A DNA stretch of 40,454 nt, taken from positions 1 through 40,454 of the forward strand of contig CANIEV010000014.1 in the NCBI GenBank assembly GCA_947466535.1, read 5' to 3'. A program made the translations under genes and the position numbers. Source of the stretch: Betaproteobacteria bacterium. Its GTDB lineage: Bacteria; Pseudomonadota; Gammaproteobacteria; Burkholderiales; SG8-39. Positions 14,650-22,858 of this stretch are shown here, piece after piece (the first letter of the stretch is position 1; each line of letters begins with the position of its first letter). The notes below the pieces were generated by a model that had not been told where the DNA came from, ran no database searches, and saw only the letters and a list, made by a program, of their open reading frames with translations.

Positions 14650-15734
14650 TCGTCGAATCTCCGGAGCGCGAGACCACAAGCCACCATCAGCGATGGAGCA
14701 TCGGACACCAGACGCTTCAACTGGATGCGCGGCGAGATCGCCATGCTTGCAAACGGATTGGCGATCAGCGTGTTGACCTGGGTCCGGGCGAGAACGACAT
14801 CGTCCAGCCCCGGAATCACCGCCGAGCCGCCGGTGAGCAGGATGTGCTCCACCGAGTTGAACTGGGTCGAGGTGAAGAAGAACTGCATCGCGCGCTGCAT
14901 CTCCAGCGCACAGTTCTCCATGAAGGGTTTGAGCACTTCGGACTCGTAGTTCTCGGGCAGACCGCCGGAGCGTTTGGCCTGCTCGGCCTCCTCCCCGCTC
15001 ATGCCGTAGGCGCGCATGATGTCCTGGGTGAGCTGGGCACCGCCGAAGGCCTGCTCGCGGGTGTACACCGTCTGGTCATTGCGAATCACGGTCACGTTCA
15101 TCACGTTGGCGCCGATGTCGACCAGGGCCACGTTCTGGTCCTTGCCATCATCCGGAAACTGCTTCTTGATCTGGTCGAAGGCAACCTGCACCGCGAACGA
15201 CTCGATATCCATCACGGTGGCCTTGAGGCCGGCGGCCTCGGCGACAGCGACCCGGTCCTCGACCTTTTCCTTGCGCGATGCGGCGATCAGCACCTGGACT
15301 TCCTCCACGCTCGAGGGCGCAGGGCCCACGACCTGGAAGTCGAGATTGACCTCGTCGAGCGCGAACGGGATGTACTGATTGGCCTCGGTCTCGACCTGAA
15401 TTTCGAGCTCTTCCTCGCGCAGGCCGGCGGGGACGATGATCGTCTTGGTGATGACAGCCGCCGCAGGCAGCGCCATCGCGCAGTTCTTGGTCCGCGTGGC
15501 GAGCTTCTTGTAGCAACGGCGTACCGCCTCGACCACGGCTTCGAGGTTGGCGATATTGCCGTCGACCACGGAATCCTTGGGCAGTGGCTCGATCGAATAG
15601 CGCTCGACCCGTTGCTGGCCTTTTCCGGCGTCCACCATCTCGACCATCTTTACCGAGGACGAGCTGATGTCCAACCCGAACATGGGTGGAACCTTGGGCT
15701 TGAAGATGTCGAAATTTATCGCCGGCAAAGCCAA
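14646..15734 (-). CDS. pilM: type IV pilus actin-like ATPase PilM
   Basis: PilM is a cytoplasmic actin/FtsA-fold protein that binds PilN and helps position the pilus machine. The SHS2/phosphate-1 region begins with GLDISSSSVKMVEM (about 20-33). A second phosphate-binding segment is VALVDIGANVMNVTV, and the adenosine loop LLTGGSA follows near residue 300. The start is not settled: an in-frame TAG lies 12 bases upstream of TTG 15734. A second TTG at 15728 has AAGGG at better spacing (9 bases), and ATG 15683 has AAGG 8 bases upstream. It is the first gene of pilMNOPQ and divergent from mrcA. Confidence 0.93.
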   Translation of the reverse strand: MALPAINFDIFKPKVPPMFGLDISSSSVKMVEMVDAGKGQQRVERYSIEPLPKDSVVDGNIANLEAVVEAVRRCYKKLATRTKNCAMALPAAAVITKTIIVPAGLREEELEIQVETEANQYIPFALDEVNLDFQVVGPAPSSVEEVQVLIAASRKEKVEDRVAVAEAAGLKATVMDIESFAVQVAFDQIKKQFPDDGKDQNVALVDIGANVMNVTVIRNDQTVYTREQAFGGAQLTQDIMRAYGMSGEEAEQAKRSGGLPENYESEVLKPFMENCALEMQRAMQFFFTSTQFNSVEHILLTGGSAVIPGLDDVVLARTQVNTLIANPFASMAISPRIQLKRLVSDAPSLMVACGLALRRFDE

Positions 15735-15785
15735 ATTCCCTTTCTACAATGGCAGCTTAGGCGCAGAAGGTATAATCCACGTTAG

Positions 15786-15814
15786 ATGCTAGCAACAACC
15801 CCCCGGCCTGTAAA
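15786..15814 (-). promoter_or_regulatory. candidate promoter of pilMNOPQ
   Basis: Read on the minus strand, TTTACA (15814-15809), a 17-base spacer and TAGCAT (15791-15786) form a moderate sigma-70-like pair about 50 bases before the first possible pilM start. It faces away from the mrcA promoter in the same intergenic region. Confidence 0.4.
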
Positions 15815-15857
15815 GCAATTTTACCACAAACCGACCCCGATACCCCTTGGGGGCAAC

Positions 15858-15888
15858 TTGGCAATCGTCCGGCCGGTCCGCCTATAAT
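15858..15888 (+). promoter_or_regulatory. candidate promoter of mrcA
   Basis: A perfect TATAAT (15883-15888) lies 27 bases before the mrcA ATG. TTGGCA (15858-15863) is the best -35, but the 19-base spacer is longer than ideal. The -10 match is direct; the rest is inference. Confidence 0.5.
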
Positions 15889-15915
15889 GGGCCTCATCTT
15901 GCAGGACTATTCCTA

Positions 15916-18216
15916 ATGTGGCTTCGCTGGCTGGCCTTTCCGGCAATGATCCTCGCCGGGATTGGCGTGGTGGGTGCGGCAGTCGCAGCCTTTGTGCTGC
16001 TGCTCGCCTACCCCAACCTGCCCTCCATTGACTCCCTTACCGACTACCAGCCCAAGGTCCCGCTGCGGGTCTACACCGCCGACGGCGCCCTGATCGGCGA
16101 ATTCGGGGAAGAACGTCGCTCGGTTGTCCGCATCCAGGACGTCCCGGCGGTCATGAAAAACGCCATCCTGGCTGCCGAGGACGAACGCTTCTACCAGCAC
16201 ACGGGCGTCGACTACATCGGGGTGATGCGGGCAGCGTACTCCAATCTCGTCCAGGGCGGAAAGATGCAGGGCGCGAGCACAATCACCATGCAGGTGGCGC
16301 GGAATTTCTTCCTTTCCCGGGAAAAGACGCTCATCCGCAAGGTCTACGAGGCGCTGCTTTCCTTCAAGATCGAAGCAAGCCTCTCCAAGGACCAGATCCT
16401 CGAGATCTACATCAACCAGATATTCCTCGGCCAGCGGGCGTACGGTTTTGCCGCTGCCTCCCAGGCCTACTTCGGCAAGGCTCTCGCCCAGATAAACCCG
16501 GCGGAGGCGGCGATGCTCGCCGGCCTGCCCAAGGCGCCCTCCGCGTACAACCCGGTCGCCAACCCGAAACGCGCCAAGCAACGTCAGCAATATGTGCTTC
16601 GCCGGATGCTGGAGCTTGGCTACCTGAACGACGCCCAGCATGCGGAAGCGCAGAAAGCGGTACTGGTCATCAAGCGAGAACTCAACGAATACCCGGTTCA
16701 CGCCGAGTACGTAGCTGAAATGGTCCGCCAGATGCTGTTCGAGAAATACAAGGAAGAAATCTACACCCGCGGATTTCGCGTCTACACCACGATCTACAAG
16801 AACGACCAGGAAGCGGCGTACAAGTCGGTTCGCCAGGGCCTGCACGAGTACGACCGGCGCCACGGTTACCGCGGTCCCGAGGCCTACGTCGAACTCAAGG
16901 AAACCACCGAGGACGCGCTGGAGGAGGCGCTGAACGATTATCCCGACAGCGACGATCTGTACGCGGCGCTGGTACTTGAGGCCGACGCGAAGGAAGTGCG
17001 CGCATGGCGGCGCGGCGGCGAAATCATAAAACTCACCGGCGACGGGCTGAAGTTCGCCGCCCGGTCCCTTGAGGACAAGACCGCGCCGAACCGCAAGTTG
17101 CGCCGGGGCGCAGTCATCCGAATTCTCAAGGATGACAAGGGTCGCTGGCAGATCGCGCAGTTGCCGGAGCCGGAAGCCGCGTTTCTTTCGATCAACTCCC
17201 AGGACGGCTCGATCCGCTCGCTGGTGGGCGGATTCGACTTCTATCGAAACAAGTACAACCACACCACCCAGGCCTGGCGCCAGCCCGGCTCGTCGTTCAA
17301 GCCCTTCATCTACTCCGCGGCGCTGGAAAAGGGGTTCACCCCCGCCACCGTCGTCAACGACGCCCCTGTGGTAGTCGACCCGTTCCTGACCGGTGGGCAG
17401 GTATGGGAGCCGAAAAACTACGACGGCAAGTACGAAGGCCCGATGCGGCTTCGCACCGCCCTCGCGAAATCCAAGAACATGGTTTCTATCCGCCTGCTGC
17501 AATCAATCGGCACCTCCTATGCCCAGGACTACATCACCCGCTTCGGGTTTGATGCCGACAAGCACCCGCCCTATCTCACCATGGCACTCGGCGCGGGCTC
17601 GGTGACGCTCTGGCAGATGGCGCGCGGGTACTCGGTTTTTGCCACCGGCGGCTACCGGGTGGAGCCTTATCTCGTGGCGCGAATCGTTGACGACCGCGGC
17701 AATCTGCTCGCCCAGGCGCAGCCCACCGAGGCGGGTGACGAAAGCCTGCGGGTCATCGACGCGCGCAACGCCTTTCTCATGAACAGCATGATGCAGGAGG
17801 TGGTACGCGCGGGAACCGCCGCCCGTGCGATGTCGCTCGGGCGGCGCGACCTCGCGGGCAAGACCGGCACCACCAACGACCATGTCGATGCCTGGTTCGC
17901 CGGCTACCAGCCCGGCATCGTCGGCATCGCCTGGATGGGCTTTGACCAGCCACGCAAGCTGGGGTCGAATGAGACCGGCTCGGTCTCGGCGCTGCCGATC
18001 TGGATGGGCTACATGAGCCAGGCGCTCAAGGGCGTGCCCGAGGTGTTCATGCCGGTGCCCGAGGGCATCACCCAGGCGAAGGTTAACGAGTCGGGAAAGC
18101 GCTCGGCAGATGGAAAACCGGAGTTCTTCTATCAGGAGAACGTCCCGGCCGAGCAGCAGGCCTTGCCCGACCCCTTAGGTCGCGGCAAAGACGAAGTCAC
18201 CAATCAGCTGTTCTAA
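15916..18216 (+). CDS. mrcA: penicillin-binding protein 1A, bifunctional
   Basis: It polymerises lipid II into glycan strands and cross-links them on the periplasmic face of the inner membrane. The 766-residue protein has one N-terminal membrane anchor (about 8-30). The GT51 transglycosylase domain contains E88 in EDERFYQHTG and GASTITMQ at 119-126. An OB-like insert follows. The transpeptidase has S459-x-x-K462, S519-K-N and K649-T-G-T. ATG 15916 is chosen because a TATAAT lies 27 bases upstream, inside the longer open frame, and because the hydrophobic anchor starts at once. Divergence from pilM is the usual arrangement of this locus. Confidence 0.95.
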   Translation: MWLRWLAFPAMILAGIGVVGAAVAAFVLLLAYPNLPSIDSLTDYQPKVPLRVYTADGALIGEFGEERRSVVRIQDVPAVMKNAILAAEDERFYQHTGVDYIGVMRAAYSNLVQGGKMQGASTITMQVARNFFLSREKTLIRKVYEALLSFKIEASLSKDQILEIYINQIFLGQRAYGFAAASQAYFGKALAQINPAEAAMLAGLPKAPSAYNPVANPKRAKQRQQYVLRRMLELGYLNDAQHAEAQKAVLVIKRELNEYPVHAEYVAEMVRQMLFEKYKEEIYTRGFRVYTTIYKNDQEAAYKSVRQGLHEYDRRHGYRGPEAYVELKETTEDALEEALNDYPDSDDLYAALVLEADAKEVRAWRRGGEIIKLTGDGLKFAARSLEDKTAPNRKLRRGAVIRILKDDKGRWQIAQLPEPEAAFLSINSQDGSIRSLVGGFDFYRNKYNHTTQAWRQPGSSFKPFIYSAALEKGFTPATVVNDAPVVVDPFLTGGQVWEPKNYDGKYEGPMRLRTALAKSKNMVSIRLLQSIGTSYAQDYITRFGFDADKHPPYLTMALGAGSVTLWQMARGYSVFATGGYRVEPYLVARIVDDRGNLLAQAQPTEAGDESLRVIDARNAFLMNSMMQEVVRAGTAARAMSLGRRDLAGKTGTTNDHVDAWFAGYQPGIVGIAWMGFDQPRKLGSNETGSVSALPIWMGYMSQALKGVPEVFMPVPEGITQAKVNESGKRSADGKPEFFYQENVPAEQQALPDPLGRGKDEVTNQLF

Positions 18217-18284
18217 ACGCGGCGGGTGCTAAGATTCGCGGCGTTTTCACCCGCCACCCGCCGGAGCGATCCGGCCGACATTCC

Positions 18285-18434
18285 ATGAACACATCCCTGT
18301 CGCGCAGCCTCCGCCCGGCTACTGCCGCTCTTGTGCTTTTCCTGCTGCTCTCGGGCTGCGGCTCCAAGGGTGCGCTCTACCTGCCAGACCCCGACGCGGA
18401 CCGCACAAAAGCCGAAGCAGGAAAAGGCAAGTGA
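18285..18434 (+). CDS. lptM: small LPS-assembly lipoprotein LptM (YifL)
   Basis: A 49-residue lipoprotein with a short basic N-terminus, a leucine-rich membrane segment and the lipobox LLSGC, which puts the lipidated cysteine at C25. After it come the family-typical CGSKGALYLPDP and a charged tail. In E. coli, LptM binds the LptD/LptE translocon and helps oxidative maturation of LptD. The TGA overlaps the lysA GTG by 3 bases (GTGA), so lptM and lysA are translationally coupled, the neighbourhood commonly seen for this gene. It is easily missed because of its size. Confidence 0.85.
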   Translation: MNTSLSRSLRPATAALVLFLLLSGCGSKGALYLPDPDADRTKAEAGKGK

Positions 18435-19678
18435 GCGCGTTTGCCTATCGCGACGGCGAGCTCTGCGCCGAAGGCCGCACGCTCGATTCAATCGCGCGGG
18501 AATTCGGCACGCCCTGCTATGTGTATTCGCGCGCGGCGCTCGAGACGGGCTTTCGGGAATTCCTCGCAGGTTGCTCGGGGCGGGATGCGCTCGTCTGCTA
18601 CGCGGTCAAGGCCAATTCGAATCTCGCGGTGCTGGACGTGTTCGCCCGTCTCGGCGCGGGATTCGACATCGTCTCCGAAGGAGAACTCGCGCGCGTGATC
18701 AAGGCGGACGGCGATCCGAAGAAGACACTTTTCTCCGGCGTCGGCAAGACCGAAACCGAAATGCGCCGCGCGATCGCAGCGGGCATCCGTTGCTTCAACA
18801 TCGAATCCGCAGCGGAACTCGACCGTCTGGATGCGGTTGCGCGTTCGATGAACACCCGCGCGCCGGTATCGTTCCGGGTGAACCCCGATGTCGATGCAAA
18901 GACGCACCCTTACATTTCCACCGGTCTGCGCGACAACAAGTTCGGCATCGCGCACGAAGACGCCCTGCCGCTGTACCGCCGCGCAGCGACCCTGCCCGGC
19001 ATTCGCATCGCCGGCATCGACTGCCATATCGGCTCGCAACTCACCGAAACCGGACCCTTCGTCGAGGCGCTCGACCGCGTGCTCGCGCTGATCGACGCGC
19101 TCGCCGTCGAGGGCATTGCGATCGAACACCTCGACCTCGGCGGAGGCCTGGGCATCCGCTATCGCGACGAAGTCCCGCCCTCGATCGGCGACTACCTCGC
19201 CACATTGTTCAAGCGTCTTGGCAGCCGCAAGCTCAGCGTGATGTTCGAACCGGGACGCGTTCTGGTGGGCAACGCCGGCCTGCTGCTGACGAAAATCGAA
19301 TACCTGAAGCCGGGCGAGGCGAAAAATTTCGCGATCGTCGATGCGGCGATGAACGACCTGATGCGCCCGGCGCTCTACGACGCCTGGCACGACATCCTGC
19401 CGGTGCGCCAACGCGCGGGGGAATCACACGCCTGGGAGATCGTCGGCCCGGTATGCGAATCCGGCGATTTCCTCGGCCACGACCGACCGCTCGCGGTGCA
19501 GGCGGGCGATCTGCTCGCGATCATGTCGGCCGGCGCCTACGGCATGAGCATGAGCTCGAACTACAACACCCGTCCGCGTGCGGCGGAGGTGATGGTGGAC
19601 GGCGACTCGGTCCACCTCGTTCGCGAACGCGAGCACATCGAGGCCCTGTTCTCGGGCGAACGCCGCCTGCCCGCCTGA
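18431..19678 (+). CDS. lysA: diaminopimelate decarboxylase
   Basis: It decarboxylates meso-diaminopimelate to lysine, the last step of lysine biosynthesis, with pyridoxal phosphate in the cytoplasm. The 415-residue protein is a fold-type III (alanine-racemase-like) enzyme. The PLP lysine is K60 in YAVKANSN. HIGSQ near residue 199, the glycine-rich GGGLGI and EPGR bind phosphate and substrate. CESGDFLG near 340 supplies the cysteine and acidic residue of the second active-site half. The GTG start overlaps the lptM stop. It is convergent with msrQ. Confidence 0.96.
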   Translation: MSAFAYRDGELCAEGRTLDSIAREFGTPCYVYSRAALETGFREFLAGCSGRDALVCYAVKANSNLAVLDVFARLGAGFDIVSEGELARVIKADGDPKKTLFSGVGKTETEMRRAIAAGIRCFNIESAAELDRLDAVARSMNTRAPVSFRVNPDVDAKTHPYISTGLRDNKFGIAHEDALPLYRRAATLPGIRIAGIDCHIGSQLTETGPFVEALDRVLALIDALAVEGIAIEHLDLGGGLGIRYRDEVPPSIGDYLATLFKRLGSRKLSVMFEPGRVLVGNAGLLLTKIEYLKPGEAKNFAIVDAAMNDLMRPALYDAWHDILPVRQRAGESHAWEIVGPVCESGDFLGHDRPLAVQAGDLLAIMSAGAYGMSMSSNYNTRPRAAEVMVDGDSVHLVREREHIEALFSGERRLPA

Positions 19679-19689
19679 CACCGCCGTCG

Positions 19690-19740
19690 TACCAGAAATG
19701 GGCATAAATAGCCCGCCGTCAGGCTCTGGTAGCGGACTTT
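19690..19740 (+). terminator. possible terminator after lysA
   Basis: TACCAGA (19690-19696) pairs with TCTGGTA (19725-19731). An inner GGGC/GCCC hairpin (19700-19714) lies inside, and a short TTTT follows at 19738. The stem is interrupted and the U-tract short, so this is weak evidence. Confidence 0.35.
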
Positions 19741-19776
19741 TCAGAAAAATGTTGGAGATTTTTGGAAGGCTGCGCC

Positions 19777-20412
19777 TCAGGCGGCCTGCGCCGCGCGCGC
19801 CGTCGCCCGCAACCGGTCGCGCCGTGACCACACCCAGCGCGCACCGAGCAGCACCGCGACGATGAGCGCATAGATCGCCGGCTGGGTGATGTCGCGCTTG
19901 ACCATCATCCAGTAGTGAACCACGCCGAGAATACCCACCGCGTACACCGCGCGATGCAGGGTGAGCCAGCGCCTGCCGCCGAGCCGGCGCACCATCGCGT
20001 TCGTGGAGGTGATCGCAAGCGGCAGCATCAGCAGCAGGGCCGCGAAGCCCACGGTGATGAACGGCCGCTTGATGATGTCCTTGATAATCGCCCCGACATC
20101 GAACACGTGGTCGAACGAGATATAGCTCGCGAAATGCACCGCGCCGTAGAAGAACGCGTATAGCCCGATCATGCGCCGCAGGCGCATCACCCACGCCGAC
20201 CCGGTCCAGCGCCGCAGCGGCGTGATCGCAAGCGTCGCCGCCACGAAGCGCAGGCACCATTCACCGGTGGAGCGCACGATGTACTCGGCGGGATTCGGCC
20301 CGAGCGCGCCCGGATCGAGTAGCGCAAGCCAGACAAGCCGCCCGAAGGGAACGAGCGCCGCGAGAAAGACCGCGACCTTGATCGCGGTGATCATCCGGTT
20401 GGACAGTCGCAT
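19777..20412 (-). CDS. msrQ: MsrPQ heme-binding membrane subunit MsrQ
   Basis: MsrQ is a heme b membrane protein that passes electrons from the quinone pool or flavin reductase to periplasmic MsrP for repair of oxidised methionines. The 211-residue protein has the ferric-reductase-like transmembrane fold with about six hydrophobic helices. Likely heme-ligand histidines lie in the AVHFASY and LHRAVY segments. It starts 27 bases after the msrP stop on the same strand, the usual pairing. It is the last gene of the sigma/anti-sigma/msrPQ set. Confidence 0.94.
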   Translation of the reverse strand: MRLSNRMITAIKVAVFLAALVPFGRLVWLALLDPGALGPNPAEYIVRSTGEWCLRFVAATLAITPLRRWTGSAWVMRLRRMIGLYAFFYGAVHFASYISFDHVFDVGAIIKDIIKRPFITVGFAALLLMLPLAITSTNAMVRRLGGRRWLTLHRAVYAVGILGVVHYWMMVKRDITQPAIYALIVAVLLGARWVWSRRDRLRATARAAQAA

Positions 20413-20439
20413 GCCGGACCCCGACGCCTGAGCGCCGAT

Positions 20440-21390
20440 CTAGTAGAGCTTCTTCAGGTCCATGCCGGTGTACAGGCTCGCCACCTGTTCGGCGTAGCCG
20501 TTGAACATCTGCGTCTTGTGATTGGCGAAGAACGAGGGCAGGCGCTTCTCGGTCTTCTGGCTCCAGCGCGGGTGATCCACGTCGGGATTCACATTGGAAT
20601 AAAAGCCGTACTCCTGAGACGCCGCCTTCTCCCAGGCGACCTTGGGTTGCTTTTCCACGAAGCGGATGCGCACGATCGATTTCGCGCTCTTGAAGCCGTA
20701 CTTCCACGGCACCACAAGCCGGATCGGCGCGCCGTTCTGGCTGGGCAGCACCTCGTCGTAGATCCCCACCGCCATCAGCGTGAGCGGATTCATCGCCTCG
20801 TCGATGCGAAGACCTTCCACATACGGCCAGTCGAGCACCGGCAGGCGAACGCCCGGCATGGTCTCGGGCTGCAACGCGGTCACGAACTCCACGAACTTCG
20901 CCTTGGAGGTCGGCTCGACCAGCTTTGCGATCTGGTTGAACTCGAAGCCGATCCAGGGAATCACCATCGACCACGCCTCGACGCAGCGCATGCGATAGAC
21001 GCGCTGCTCCTGCGGCAGCTTCATCAGGTCATCGATGCCGAAGGTGCGCGGCTTCTTCACCTCGCCCTCGACCACCACCGTCCAGGGGCGCGGCTTGAAG
21101 CGCTTGGAGTTCTCGGCCGGGTCGGACTTGTCGGTGCCGAATTCGTAGTAATTGTTATAGGTGGTGACGTCCTTGTAGGCGTTCTGCTTTTCGTCGGTGC
21201 TGAACTTGCTCTTGCCGAACCCGGTGATCTTGGCGCCGCCCGCCTGCGCCTGCGCGTGGGTGCCGGACACCCCGGCCGCCAGACCCGCACCGAGAAGACC
21301 CGCGGCCTTGATGAATTCGCGCCGCCGCCGATAGATGCCCTCGGGGGTGATTTCGGACGGAAGAATGTCGCTCGGGCGTTTGATCAGCAT
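20440..21390 (-). CDS. msrP: protein-methionine-sulfoxide reductase catalytic subunit MsrP
   Basis: This periplasmic molybdopterin enzyme reduces both R- and S-methionine sulfoxide in proteins. The 316-residue precursor has a twin-arginine signal (RRRREFIK, 21-28, then a hydrophobic stretch to about 43). The molybdenum ligand is C136 in [34 protein letters not shown] near residue 235 is the conserved oxidoreductase segment. GAGGTG 5 bases before the ATG is a strong ribosome-binding site. msrQ follows after 27 bases. An anti-sigma and an ECF sigma gene lie directly upstream on the same strand, suggesting stress-induced expression. Confidence 0.95.
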   Translation of the reverse strand: MLIKRPSDILPSEITPEGIYRRRREFIKAAGLLGAGLAAGVSGTHAQAQAGGAKITGFGKSKFSTDEKQNAYKDVTTYNNYYEFGTDKSDPAENSKRFKPRPWTVVVEGEVKKPRTFGIDDLMKLPQEQRVYRMRCVEAWSMVIPWIGFEFNQIAKLVEPTSKAKFVEFVTALQPETMPGVRLPVLDWPYVEGLRIDEAMNPLTLMAVGIYDEVLPSQNGAPIRLVVPWKYGFKSAKSIVRIRFVEKQPKVAWEKAASQEYGFYSNVNPDVDHPRWSQKTEKRLPSFFANHKTQMFNGYAEQVASLYTGMDLKKLY

Positions 21391-21411
21391 GGCTGCACCT
21401 CAATTGAAAAA

Positions 21412-21447
21412 TTCATACAGGAGTCGCGCGGAAACCGGATTCCTTAC
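21412..21447 (-). promoter_or_regulatory. candidate ECF-type promoter region of msrPQ
   Basis: On the minus strand GTAAGGAAT (21447-21439) is followed by CCGG and TTCC and, 19 bases on, by TGTATG. The block GGAAT-CCGG-N-TTCC is nearly repeated upstream of the sigma gene (22808-22837). The resemblance is visible; the role as a promoter is inferred. Confidence 0.3.
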
Positions 21448-21477
21448 ACGCATGGCGACCAACGTGAATAACAAGGA

Positions 21478-22221
21478 TCAGGGATTCAGCTGGCGATAGA
21501 CAGCGTCGGCGACAGCGAGCAGGGTCTCTTTGCCCATTTCGCCCGACAGCGCGTAGCCGTAGCTGCCGTCGATCCAGTAGAACACCGATACCTTCTCTTC
21601 CTGGCTGAACCGGAAGGCGGTCTGGCGCGGCTCGCCGCGTTGCCTCGACACATAGAGCGTGAGCCGAATACCGCGGGTGTCCTGGTACATGAAATGCGCC
21701 ACCGGCCCGTTCGGACCGGAGAGCAGGCGTCCGCCGACAAGTTCATATCCAAGAGGAGCAAGCTTCGGCGCCTTGAGCCCGGTTCCCAGTCGCTTCGAGA
21801 GCCAAGCCACCAGATGCTGCTCTTCGGTCGCCGGCACCTCCACCGGATGACGCACCTCCGGCGCGTACACCGCGTGCGCGATCGCGGCCTGCCGCGCAAG
21901 CGCGGCGCCGGGCGAGGAGGCTCCCGTGGGAACCACGCCATGGACAATCCAGCCGATCGCGACGCCCACCGCGAACACACTCGCTGCGATCGCGTACTGG
22001 GGCCAGCGTCGCCTGCGGGGAATCGCGAACTCCTGCGGATACGGTTCGTCCATCACCGGATTGAAGAATGACCTGAGCGCGGCGTTCTGCGCGCGCCATG
22101 CGCGAACGCGGGCTGCCTCCTCCTCGTTTGACGCAAGCCAGGCCTCGACCGCATTACGCTCGTCATCGCCAAGCAGATCGTCGACGTAGGCGTGCAGTTG
22201 GTCTTCGCTGAAGCTGCTCAT
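21478..22221 (-). CDS. membrane anti-sigma factor
   Basis: A 247-residue single-pass membrane protein. The cytoplasmic N-terminus (1-70) looks like an anti-sigma domain: SEDQLHAYVDDLLGDDERNAVEAWL. It keeps a histidine (H10) but has no CxxC, so the zinc-binding motif of ZAS anti-sigma factors is absent. One membrane segment lies at about 75-95. A periplasmic domain of about 150 residues follows and may be the sensor. The ATG overlaps the sigma-factor stop by 4 bases (ATGA), typical of sigma/anti-sigma pairs. msrP begins 87 bases downstream. It differs from NrsF-type (multi-pass) anti-sigma factors known to control msrPQ elsewhere. Confidence 0.8.
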   Translation of the reverse strand: MSSFSEDQLHAYVDDLLGDDERNAVEAWLASNEEEAARVRAWRAQNAALRSFFNPVMDEPYPQEFAIPRRRRWPQYAIAASVFAVGVAIGWIVHGVVPTGASSPGAALARQAAIAHAVYAPEVRHPVEVPATEEQHLVAWLSKRLGTGLKAPKLAPLGYELVGGRLLSGPNGPVAHFMYQDTRGIRLTLYVSRQRGEPRQTAFRFSQEEKVSVFYWIDGSYGYALSGEMGKETLLAVADAVYRQLNP

Positions 22222-22718
22222 TTCACGACCTTCAAGGGCACCACCGCCACGCTGCCGTCGAGCATCGCGCGAAGTCGTTCGCGCGCCCTCGCAAGTCGAG
22301 ACATCACGGTACCCATCGGAATATCAAGCGTCAGGCTCACTTCGCTGTAACTCATCTGTTCGACTGCCACCAACAACAGCACCTCGCGGTGCTCCACCGT
22401 CAGGCGCCCGAGCGCGCGGTCCAGGTCGGCGATCTCGATCGCGTCGCTCTGGGTCCCACGCACCGGCACCGCCGGCGGATCGTCGGTCGCCTGCTCCAGT
22501 TGGTGGCGCCGGCTGCGGATCTGGTTGACGAACAGGTTGTGCATGATGGAAAACAGCCAGGCGCGCAGATCGCTGCCGGGACGCCAGAGATGGAACTTGT
22601 TCCATGCCCTCTCGAGCGTGTCCTGCACCAGATCATCGGCGGCGTAGCGATCGATTGCCAGCGCACGCGCATAGCGACGAAGTCGCGGGATGTGCTGGAC
22701 TATCGGATGTTCTTCCAT
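22218..22718 (-). CDS. ECF RNA polymerase sigma factor
   Basis: A group 4 sigma factor of 166 residues from ATG 22718. Region 2 covers about 10-75, including the AADDLVQDTLERAW core-binding helix and the LRAWLFSIMHNLFVN segment. Region 4 covers about 105-160, with a helix-turn-helix in SYSEVSLTLDIPMGTVMSRLARAR. The frame is open to an ATG at 22754, but the chosen start fits the family opening (HIPRLRRYARAL); neither start has a strong ribosome-binding site. The anti-sigma gene overlaps by 4 bases, and msrP/msrQ follow, so the likely targets include its own promoter and msrPQ. Confidence 0.9.
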   Translation of the reverse strand: MEEHPIVQHIPRLRRYARALAIDRYAADDLVQDTLERAWNKFHLWRPGSDLRAWLFSIMHNLFVNQIRSRRHQLEQATDDPPAVPVRGTQSDAIEIADLDRALGRLTVEHREVLLLVAVEQMSYSEVSLTLDIPMGTVMSRLARARERLRAMLDGSVAVVPLKVVK

Positions 22719-22807
22719 GCGCCAGATGTTAGCGAATCTTCGAACATTCCACATCGCGACTGTTCACCCGGCACCCTGCACCGCGCACCTTGCGCCGCGC
22801 TTTCCAC

Positions 22808-22837
22808 GCTAACAGCGGTGGAAGGCCGGATATTCCC
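22808..22837 (-). promoter_or_regulatory. candidate autoregulated ECF promoter
   Basis: On the minus strand GGGAATA (22837-22831) is followed 17 bases later by GTTAGC (22813-22808), about 90 bases before the sigma ATG. It contains GGAAT-AT-CCGG-CC-TTCC, close to the block upstream of msrP. GGAA-type -35 elements are usual for ECF sigma factors. Confidence 0.35.
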
Positions 22838-22858
22838 GCAGGTTAATTCGAGGAACGA

